In this document: positions 24,969 to 33,200 of the stretch, piece by piece
How the letters are laid out: the number at the start of each line of letters is the position of its first letter
Numbering within the stretch: position 1 is the first letter of the stretch
Source of the DNA: Pseudomonas sp.
Lineage (GTDB): Bacteria; Pseudomonadota; Gammaproteobacteria; Pseudomonadales; Pseudomonadaceae
NCBI RefSeq assembly: GCF_017744435.1
Contig: NZ_JAGIBG010000022.1
Location: 1 to 64,000 of the forward strand
Reading direction: 5' to 3'
DNA length: 64,000 nucleotides
Made by a program: the position numbers and the translations under genes
Notes under the pieces: generated by a model
What the model was told of the DNA's origin: nothing
What the model saw: only the letters and a program-made list of their open reading frames with translations
Databases searched by the model: none

Positions 24969-25426
24969 CAGTAGCTCTGCCCCAACTCCTCCGAAAACGC
25001 GGAGAGTTCATCCAGCGCCTTGTGGCTGGCCGCATCACGCCGTTGCTTGTAATCCATCAAATCGGAAAACAGAACCCGGCGATGTCGCCCTGCCTTGTGA
25101 AAAGGCAGAGCCCCCTCCTCCAGTAACTTGACCAGGTGTGGTCGCGAAACATTGATGATGTCAGCTGCTTCCTGGGTCGTCAGCTCTGCATGTACCGGCA
25201 CTACACGTACTGAGTTGCCCTGTGCCAGCTCACCCAGGATATCGACCAGCAGGCGCAATGCACTGGTTGGCAGTTCGACCGTATGCGCCTGGCTGGAGGC
25301 GTCATAGATCTGTATCCGCTGCATGTCTGCCTGGGTGCACAGATAAGCTGCCAGGTCTCTCTGCCCCTGCAGCGCCGCAGCGATCTCGCGGGCCTCTGGA
25401 AAGTCGGTTTTTGAAGATATGCTCAT
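24968..25426 (-). CDS. Antitoxin with excisionase-type DNA-binding domain
   Basis: The 152-residue protein has an N-terminal helical part (about 1-75), then an excisionase/MerR-like winged helix (LTTQEAADIINVSRPHLVKLLEEGALP) at about 85-135. It is encoded directly before the PIN toxin with an ATGA overlap, so it is the probable antitoxin and autorepressor. The start at 25426 has GAGAG upstream; the longer ORF adds 21 residues without support. The 201 bp upstream (25427-25627) are less GC-rich than the neighbourhood and contain no convincing gene. The module may be recently acquired. Confidence 0.8.
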   Translation of the reverse strand: MSISSKTDFPEAREIAAALQGQRDLAAYLCTQADMQRIQIYDASSQAHTVELPTSALRLLVDILGELAQGNSVRVVPVHAELTTQEAADIINVSRPHLVKLLEEGALPFHKAGRHRRVLFSDLMDYKQRRDAASHKALDELSAFSEELGQSY

Positions 25427-25627
25427 GATCACGCTCTCATGCGTCATGCGGGTCACCCTCGATGCTAATCGAAATAAACGAAAACTCAAGCATGTGCTTC
25501 ACGCAAAGAGCTCTTTCACCTTTGCCAAAAAGATTAGGGTGGTAGCCGTTCCAGAGACAATCAGACGCCAACCGCTGTAGTTCGTAGGACTTTTCCCAAA
25601 ACCTGCGCCGCACTCGCAAGAAGGGGT

Positions 25628-27286
25628 CTACAACCGAAAACTGAAGTTGATTACCAGGCGAGCTTCGCGGCTCATGCTATCCAACGCCACATCCGCCAAT
25701 GGCTTGGCCACCTCCAGTGCCACATTGCCGTACTGACCATCCCCAAGCCGCACACCCAATGCCGCCGAACGCATCCTGGTATCTTCGAATGGCCCGCCGT
25801 TGTACCAGGCCTGCGCAGCATCCAGCAGCGCATACGGCTGCACCAGCCGCACCCAGCCAGCATCAGGCTGGAGGCTGTAGTTCAGCTCATAGGCTACGCC
25901 CCAGCCCTTGTCCCCCGCAGCCTGGTCCTGGGGGTAGCCATGGCCGAAGTTCTGCCCGCCAAACACGGCACGCTCGCTGTCGGGCAGCCGGTCATCGGTC
26001 CAGTACAAGGCGCCTGACACCACGCCCTGCCAGCGCTGAAACAGCGGGTCGCTCTGCAACCCCGCCACGCGAAAGCGCAGGAAGTCCATGTCGTAGTCGG
26101 CATCGCTGCGTGCGCCCAGGTAATCCAGTCCCTGATACACCCCGGCGCTGACCATGCGTAGGCGCCCGGCCTCGACCTTGCGCCAATCGCCCTCGAACGA
26201 CAGCGCGCGCACATAGGTGTCGTTGCGCCCCAGGCCGCCGCTGAGAGCTTCGTCATGCTCACTGACCGAGTAGACATGCCCGGTCACCGCCAGCCATTCA
26301 TCCGCCGTGACGATCACTGGCTGGCCAAGCCCGATTGCATAGCGCTCGCTTTCAATCCGCTGGGAAAACTGCAAACCATGTTCCAGCGGCACAGGTGTGC
26401 GCGGCTCGCTGCGGTAGCGAGCGGCCGAAAGCAGCAGCTGGCTACCCTGTGCATCCAGATGCTGGCTGTAATCGAGGCGCTGGTAATGGCTGTGGTCATC
26501 ACCCGGTGGCAGCAGCACGCTGGCCGTCAACTGCTCGGCAAAACGGGTCTGGGCATTGCTGGTTACCTTGAACAGCCCCTGCGGGCCATCACGGCTGCCA
26601 TCGCTGAAGGTCGCTGCCGCATCGAAGGGCTTGCGCAAGGCATGCACGGTAAGCTGCGCGGCGCCCTCGCTGTGCTCAGCCTGGGTCAAGGCAGCCTGCA
26701 GCGTCACTCCGGGGATGCGCTGGGCCAGGCCGATGAAGCGGTCGAGCGTCGCCTGGGTCAACGGGCGCTCCGCCCGCAAGCGCTCCAGCAGTTGGTCGAG
26801 GTAAGCGCCAGCGGGCCCGATATCCCCTTCACGCCGCACGTCGTGGACATACCCCTCGACCAACACGACATGCACGCGCCCCTCGGCAAAGTCCTGGTCA
26901 GGCAGGTAGGCCAGCGACAGCAGGTAGCCGTCGCGCTGGTAGCGCCGGGTCAGGCGTTCGGTGAACTGCTGCAGCTCGCCAACGCTGACTTCGCGACCAA
27001 TCAAGGGCTGGTAATGCTCGCGCAATTCGCTCAACGGGTAGACCGTACCGCCTTCGAAGCGCACCTTGTGCAGCACGAAACGCGTCGTCACGGGCAACGT
27101 GTCGGACACCGAGCTGGGCGGCGCCAGCTGCAGGCTTGGGGCAAGTGGGCGGTAGGCCTCGATCGGCAGGTTCGCGCTGGGCAGGCGACGCTCGTATTCA
27201 TGGCCATCGAGGAACACTGGCAAGGGCTCGGCGATCACCAGACTGGCCCAGGGCGAAAGCAACAGGGGCATCAGCACAAGACGCAT
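25628..27286 (-). CDS. TpsB outer-membrane transporter of a two-partner secretion system
   Basis: The 552-residue protein belongs to the FhaC/ShlB/HecB family. A signal peptide (about residues 1-20) is followed by an N-terminal POTRA region (about 75-150, VHKVRFEGG-like start) and a 16-strand barrel from about 215 to the C-terminal aromatic-containing INFSFRL. The L6-type motif appears as GGQNFGHGYP. GGAG precedes the ATG at 27286. TpsB proteins export a large TpsA adhesin or toxin, normally encoded next door, but no TpsA gene is present here; upstream is pbpC and downstream the toxin-antitoxin pair. The partner may lie elsewhere or be lost. Confidence 0.88.
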   Translation of the reverse strand: MRLVLMPLLLSPWASLVIAEPLPVFLDGHEYERRLPSANLPIEAYRPLAPSLQLAPPSSVSDTLPVTTRFVLHKVRFEGGTVYPLSELREHYQPLIGREVSVGELQQFTERLTRRYQRDGYLLSLAYLPDQDFAEGRVHVVLVEGYVHDVRREGDIGPAGAYLDQLLERLRAERPLTQATLDRFIGLAQRIPGVTLQAALTQAEHSEGAAQLTVHALRKPFDAAATFSDGSRDGPQGLFKVTSNAQTRFAEQLTASVLLPPGDDHSHYQRLDYSQHLDAQGSQLLLSAARYRSEPRTPVPLEHGLQFSQRIESERYAIGLGQPVIVTADEWLAVTGHVYSVSEHDEALSGGLGRNDTYVRALSFEGDWRKVEAGRLRMVSAGVYQGLDYLGARSDADYDMDFLRFRVAGLQSDPLFQRWQGVVSGALYWTDDRLPDSERAVFGGQNFGHGYPQDQAAGDKGWGVAYELNYSLQPDAGWVRLVQPYALLDAAQAWYNGGPFEDTRMRSAALGVRLGDGQYGNVALEVAKPLADVALDSMSREARLVINFSFRL

Positions 27287-27378
27287 AGGACGCTCCACAA
27301 TCCCTTGGGTACCGGGGCGTCGGCCGGCCTCACCCGTCACTTGCAAGCGTAGGTGCTGCCCCGGTAAACGTCGAACGT

Positions 27379-29733
27379 CTACTCGTTGACCTGGAACGTT
27401 ACCCGCGCTGTTTCTCCGCTTTCGTCCAGGGCACTGAGCTCGAACTGCCCGACCTGGTCAAAACGCACCAGCACGCTCTCCTGCCCTTCGCTTTCACCCA
27501 GCGGCTGGCCGTTGAGGAACCACCAGCGCCGCCCGCCGCCACCCAGGGCAGAAACGCGCAACTGCAAGGGTTCGCTACTGGTGGCCGGGCGCCGCAGGTT
27601 GTCGCCGGGGCGTACACCGACGATGGTCAGCGGCGGCGCGCTGGCCGGGACCTGTGGCGGGCAGCCTGGGTCCACCGCAGGGAGCCGCGCCGCACGCCGC
27701 TCGACGCGTGGCAACCAAGGTTCCAGCGGTGCCGGCCACAAGGCGATGTCGAGCGCCTTGGCGCCTGGGCAACTGCCGTCCACACGCAGGCCCTGGGCAT
27801 TGACCCAGAGGCTCTCGCGCAGGCCCAGGCCAAGGGGCTGGTCGGCGGCCTGCAACGTGGGAGGTGTCGTGCCATCGAGGGTCCAGGCAAAACGCTGGCG
27901 CCGGCAGTTCGGGTCCTGTCGGTTCATGGGCTGGCCGAGCGGCCAGCAGATGGCCGCCACGCCAACACTTTCCGGCACACGCTCCACCGGTATCCGGATG
28001 CCCCGCTGGCTGTCGCGGTTGCTCAGCAAGTCGTGCACCTGCAGCATCAAGGGTGCCGCCGAGGCCAGGCCGAACTGCCCGGGCACCGGCGTGCCATCCG
28101 GGCGACCGATCCATACCCCGATCAGGTAGCGCGGCCCCACGCCGATCGACCAGGCATCGCGAAAGCCATAGCTGGTACCGGTCTTCCAGGCCAGTTGCGG
28201 GCGCTGTACCAGTTCGGCATGCGGGTCGCGGTCGGGCCGCGCCTGGCCACTGAGAATGCGCCGGATGATCCAGGCCGCGCCTGGCGACATCAGCCGGCGC
28301 TCCAGCAACGGATCCTGTGGTTGCAGGCGAACCTGCGCACTGTTGCCGCCCCGGGCCAGTGCCGCGTAGCCGCCGACCAGGTCCTCCAGGCGGCTACCGG
28401 CGCCGCCCAGAATCAATGCCAGGTTGGGCTCGGCCAGAGGTGGCAGCGCCAGCGGCATGCCGGCCATGCGCAACTGCGCGGCGAAGCGCTTGGGCCCATA
28501 GGCTTCGAGCAATTGCACGGCCGGAAGGTTGAGCGACAGCGCCAGTGCCGAGCTGGCCGATACCGGGCCGCTGAAGCCCATCGAGAAGTTACCGGGGCGA
28601 TAGTCACCGTAGCGACGTGGTACATCCTGCAGCAGCGATTCGGAGTGGATCAGGCCATCATCCATGGCCAGACCGTAGAGAAACGGCTTGAGCGTCGAGC
28701 CCGGCGAGCGCAACGAGCGGACCATGTCGACATGGCCAAAACGGCGCTCGTCACTCAGGTCGATCGAGCCCAGGTAAGCGCGTACCGCCATGGTCTGCGC
28801 CTCGACCACCAGGATCGCCGCCGAGGTGCGCTCCGGCAGGCGTGCGCGCCAACCCAGCAGCAGGTCCTCGAGGCGCCGCTGCAGCGAGGCGTCGAGGGTG
28901 GTGCGAATCAACGTCGGGCTGTCAGGGGTATTCAGCCGCCGTGCCAGCAGGGGCGCCAGCGCGGGCTCCTGACGCGGGGCCAGCAGCAAGGGTTCCTCGG
29001 CAGCCTCCTTGATCTGTTGCGCCGGCCACACCTGATACTCGTCCAGGCGCTGCAGCACCTTGTCGCGGGCACGCTGGGCTCGGGCCGGATGGCGGTCCGG
29101 GCGCAAGCGGCTCGGTGCCTGCGGCAGCACCGCCAGCAGTGCTGCCTCGGCGGGCGTGAGATGTTGCGGTGACTTGCCCAGATAAGCCCAGCTGGCAGCA
29201 GCCACGCCCTGCAAGGTACCGCCGAACGGGGCACGGTTCAGGTAGATCTGCAGGATCTCGCGCTTGGACAGGTGCCACTCCAGCTGCGCGGTGCGCCACA
29301 GCTGCCGCAGCTTGCCGGCCAGGGTGCGATCATGCGGGTCGAGCAGGCGTGCAACCTGCATCGACAAGGTGCTGCCGCCAGACACCACCCGCCCACCCCG
29401 CAGGTTGAGCCAGGCCGCCCGTGCCAGGGCCAGCGGATTGACCCCCGGGTGGCGGTAGAACCAGCGGTCCTCGTAGGTCAGCAGGGCCTGCAGGTACAGC
29501 GGCGAAACGTCTTCCGGGCTGACCGGATAGCGCCACACACCATCGGCATCGGCAAAGCGCCACAACGGCGTGCCGTCTTCGGCCAGCACCACCCGCGCCA
29601 GGTCATTGCCCGGCATCGGCAGCGGCCAGATGCGGTCGGCCAGCCACAACAGGCCGAGCAGCATCAACAGGCTGATCACGGCAGCACGCACAAGCCTTCC
29701 CGCTCGGGTACGTGGCCGCGCTAAGCTTGGCAT
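27379..29733 (-). CDS. pbpC: Penicillin-binding protein 1C
   Basis: The 784-residue bifunctional enzyme has one N-terminal membrane helix (about 18-35), a GT51 glycosyltransferase domain with EDRWFYRHPGV and GGSTLSMQVAR, a transpeptidase domain with the catalytic SPGSTLK, SLN and KTGTSYG motifs, and a C-terminal BiPBP_C domain (about 690-784). It polymerises and cross-links peptidoglycan from the periplasmic face. The start at 29733 places the basic residues directly before the helix. PbpC normally pairs with the alpha-2-macroglobulin YfhM, which is found here 504 bp upstream on the same strand, separated by a small opposite-strand gene. Confidence 0.95.
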   Translation of the reverse strand: MPSLARPRTRAGRLVRAAVISLLMLLGLLWLADRIWPLPMPGNDLARVVLAEDGTPLWRFADADGVWRYPVSPEDVSPLYLQALLTYEDRWFYRHPGVNPLALARAAWLNLRGGRVVSGGSTLSMQVARLLDPHDRTLAGKLRQLWRTAQLEWHLSKREILQIYLNRAPFGGTLQGVAAASWAYLGKSPQHLTPAEAALLAVLPQAPSRLRPDRHPARAQRARDKVLQRLDEYQVWPAQQIKEAAEEPLLLAPRQEPALAPLLARRLNTPDSPTLIRTTLDASLQRRLEDLLLGWRARLPERTSAAILVVEAQTMAVRAYLGSIDLSDERRFGHVDMVRSLRSPGSTLKPFLYGLAMDDGLIHSESLLQDVPRRYGDYRPGNFSMGFSGPVSASSALALSLNLPAVQLLEAYGPKRFAAQLRMAGMPLALPPLAEPNLALILGGAGSRLEDLVGGYAALARGGNSAQVRLQPQDPLLERRLMSPGAAWIIRRILSGQARPDRDPHAELVQRPQLAWKTGTSYGFRDAWSIGVGPRYLIGVWIGRPDGTPVPGQFGLASAAPLMLQVHDLLSNRDSQRGIRIPVERVPESVGVAAICWPLGQPMNRQDPNCRRQRFAWTLDGTTPPTLQAADQPLGLGLRESLWVNAQGLRVDGSCPGAKALDIALWPAPLEPWLPRVERRAARLPAVDPGCPPQVPASAPPLTIVGVRPGDNLRRPATSSEPLQLRVSALGGGGRRWWFLNGQPLGESEGQESVLVRFDQVGQFELSALDESGETARVTFQVNE

Positions 29734-29810
29734 CGGGAACCGACCTGGCCAGGTGATGGCCAAAGGCTTGGGAACGGCAAACGGGCCGATTCGTTCATCA
29801 GGAAGCAACT

Positions 29811-30104
29811 ATGCATGTAGAAGGTTTTTTCGAGTGGCTTGGCCAGGCACTGGGTTCGTTGATCCGCTTCATCGTCGACATCATGAGCGGCCTGTTCAAC
29901 CTGCTGGCCAACGCCGGGGGCAATTTCATCGATGGCCTGGCACGCACGTTGGGCATGGACACCTCGCTGCTCAGCATCCTCGCCCTGATCATCGGCCTGA
30001 TGCTGCTGTACTCGGCAATCCGCGCCTTCATGCGTGCCTCGATCATCCTCGGGATCATCTGGCTGGTGTTGGGGTTGTGGGTGATGAGCTGGGTCATTCA
30101 CTGA
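29811..30104 (+). CDS. Small hydrophobic membrane protein, 97 residues
   Basis: The 97-residue product has an amphipathic start and two or three hydrophobic helices (about residues 10-35, 52-70 and 75-95), with a Gly-rich NAGGNFIDG turn between. AGGAAG precedes the ATG by 6 bases. It lies on the opposite strand between yfhM and pbpC, so those two otherwise co-functional genes cannot share a simple transcript through it. No known family is recognised; a small inner membrane protein is all that can be said. Confidence 0.6.
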   Translation: MHVEGFFEWLGQALGSLIRFIVDIMSGLFNLLANAGGNFIDGLARTLGMDTSLLSILALIIGLMLLYSAIRAFMRASIILGIIWLVLGLWVMSWVIH

Positions 30105-30105
30105 T

Positions 30106-30222
30106 TGTAGGAGCGGCCTTGTATCGCGAACGGGCTGCGCAGCAGCCCCTCGGTTCCAGCTGCGTCGCACCTAACGCCGGGGCCGCTTTGCGGCCCGCTC
30201 GCGACACAAGGCCGCTCCTACA
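30106..30222. repeat. REP inverted pair, family B
   Basis: Arms 30106-30149 and 30179-30222 are inverted imperfect copies starting TGTAGGAGCGGCCTTGT on one strand and ending in the complement. This is the second REP family of the window, seen again at 40329-40372 and 50308-50424. It follows the stop of the 97-residue gene and lies just past the yfhM stop. Confidence 0.8.
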
Positions 30223-30236
30223 GGGTCCGCGAAGCC

Positions 30237-33200
30237 TTAGCGCGCCTTTACCGTCATCTCTCCTTGCCCATCCCCCACCGCCTGCAGGTTCGGCCGGTAC
30301 ATCGATTCCACCTGCGGCGGCGGCACCCGGTAGGTGCCCGGGGTCACCGCACGCGCCAGGTACAACAGGTGCGTGGTGCCATAGCCGTCGAGCTTGAGGG
30401 CTGCAACGTAGCGGTCATCACGGTACTCCTGGTGCACCACGCTGGCGTTCTGCATCGACTCGCGCCACTGCTTCACCGCACTGCTGGCGTTGTCCAGGCT
30501 GGCAGCGCTCTGCGCCAGGTTCTGGTTCTCCAGTTCCAGGCCTGCTGGTAGCAAATCGACCACCAGGGCATCCGGCACGCGATCGCTGGCCTTGAGCGCC
30601 AGGTGCACCAGCACCAGGTCGCCGCTGCGCAGGTTATGCAGGTCCAGCGCCTGGCCATTCATGCCCAGGTACTCACGGCGGATCTCCATGCCGTTGCCAC
30701 CCGCGACAGGCGCCTGGCGTGGATAGCCCGACAGGGTCAGTTGCTGATAGAGCGTTTCGCTGCCCTCGTTCTGCACGCTCAGTGGCGAGGCCAGCAATGG
30801 CCCTTCGAGCTTCATGCCCGCTTCGACGTTGTTGAACTCACGCACTTCACCGGCACTGTCCAGGCGTGCCTTCCACGGTGTTTCCGGCTTGCCCAGCAGG
30901 CCACGGCCGGCCAGGTACAAGGCGTTGCGCTCCTGGGTCGACAACCAACGGTTGGCCGCAAGTTCGTCCGACAGGGCGAACAGGCGCTGGTCGACCTGGT
31001 TGCTGGCCAGCTTGCTCTCCTGCAGCAGCGCCAGGATCAGTGCCTGGTCGCGCAGACTGCTGCCATAGTCGGCCATCCAGCCCTTGCTGCGGCTGATGCC
31101 CAGGCCCGCCTGCAGCGCCTGCTCGGCGCGCGGCTTGTCGCCCATGGCGTCCAGCGCTACCGCCAGCTGCACCAGCGGCAGGCCGGAGCGGGCATCGGCA
31201 CGGCGCTCGAACAGGCTGCGCAAGGCGCCCAGCGGCGCCTGCTGGCTGCGCGACAGCACCAGCGCGGCGTAGGCTTGCACGGCAAAGCGGGTGTGCTCGG
31301 CGTTCTCGCTGTAGTCGACTTCGATCAGGTTGCGTTCCTGCAAGTAGCGCAGCAGGCGCTCGTTGGCCTTCTTCAAAGCCTCGGCCGGCACGCCGTAGCC
31401 CTGATCGCGGGCACGCAGCAGGAAGTCGGTGACATAGGCGGTCAGCCAGTATTCCTCTTCACTGTCCGAGCTCCACAGGCCGAAGCTGCCGTTGTAGCGC
31501 TGCATGCCCAGCAGGTGCTCGATGCCCATCTCGATCTTGCGTTTGCGCACCTCGGCCGGCTCACCCTTGATGCCCAGGCGCTTGAGGCTGGCGGCATCGG
31601 CGTACAGTGAGGGGTAGAGGCCGCTGGTGGTCTGCTCCAGGCAGCCGTATGGGTAGGCTTCGAGGGCGCGGATCTGCTCGGCCAGGTTCAGTGGCGGGCG
31701 GCTCGACAGCGCCAGGCTGGCTTCCAGGCCCGCTGGTTCGAAGGTGGCCAGGTCGCTTTCCGGCAGGGTCCATGGCTGGTCTTTGAGCGCCACGCGGTAA
31801 TGCTTGAGCATCGCCGGGTAGGCCGGGCGCACGCCCAGGGTCCATTCGCGTTCGAAGGTGTTCGCCGGTTCGCCCGGCAGTTGCAGGCCATTGACCCGCA
31901 CCTGCACCTTGCCCTGCCCCAAGCCGCCCATGGCCTGCACCGGGATCAGCAGCGTGCTGCGCTGGCCTTCGGCCAGGGCGATAGTCTGCTGGGCGCTGGC
32001 CGTCAGGCTCAGCTGGCCTTCAGTGTGGATCTCGACGCTCAACTGTTGCGCACGCCCCGACAGGTTGGCCAGGTCCAGCGCCAGGCTGGTGCGGTCACCA
32101 CCGGCCAGGAAGCGTGGCGCCGACAGTTCGGCGATCAGCGGTGCAGCCACGATCGTCTTGCCTTCGGCCATGCCGAAGTGCTCCTCGGTCCAGGCCTGGG
32201 CCATCAGCCGCAACTCGCCATTGAAGTCGGGAATATCGACGGTCGCCTCGCCTTCACCCTGGTCGTTCAAGGTCACCGGCAGGCTTTGCTGGGCAACGAT
32301 GGTCACCGTGGTATTGGGGCGCTTGCCGCCCTTGGCCATTGCCGCGTCACCGCCGAAGGCCAGGCTGGCCAGGCGGCCCTGGCCAGCTTCGATCAGCTGG
32401 CCGTAGATGTCCAGCTGGTCGGCGCCGTAGGCCTTGCGGCCGAACAGGCTGGCGAACGGGTCGGGGGTCTTGAAGTCAGTGATGTTGAGGATGCCCACAT
32501 CGACTGCGGACAGCAGCACATGCACCTGCTTCGGCACGCTGCCGTCAGCATTGGCGGCCTTGATCTTCACCGTCAGCGGCTGCTTGGGCCGCATCTTCTC
32601 CGGCGCCTGCAGGCTGACCGCGAGCTTGCGCTCGGCACGCGCCAGCGGCAGGTGCAGCACGCCGACGGCGCGCTTGGGCGTGGCATTGGCCTTGCGCTCA
32701 CCTGGGCGGATTACCAGCGCGCTGATATACAGGTCGTGGCGCGCCCACTGTTTGTCCAGTTGCACATCGAAGGTCTTGCCCTCGGCGGGCACCTCGATTT
32801 CCTGCCACCACAGCGGGCCATCGCTGGACTCGATCATCAGGTAGCCGCTGCCGGCCGCAGGCGGGGTCACGGTGACCTTGGCGGTGGCGCCATCGGCATA
32901 GGCCGGCTTGTCCAGCGCCAGCTTCACCTGGTCTGGTCGCACCGCGCCGCCTTCGGCGTTGTCCTGGGCACGGTAACCGGCCCAGAAGCGCTCGCTGGAA
33001 ACCAGCCCGGTCTCGGGGTCTTCCACCTCGACGCGGTACGGGCCCCACTCCACCTGGAAGTTCAGCTTGGCGGTGGAGCCGGCCTTGACACTGATGGTCT
33101 CCTCGCTCTGGGTGAGGAATTTCTCGTTGTAGTTGTAGCTCCAGCCATCGCTCTGCGAGTAGTTCCAATAGTAGTCGCGGCGCTCGCGGATCAGCCGCAC

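Noticed and set aside
25437..25619. A 60-codon minus-strand ORF between the antitoxin and TpsB genes
   Set aside because: It needs a TTG start, has no Shine-Dalgarno, and shows no similarity to known families; the region is best left as non-coding.
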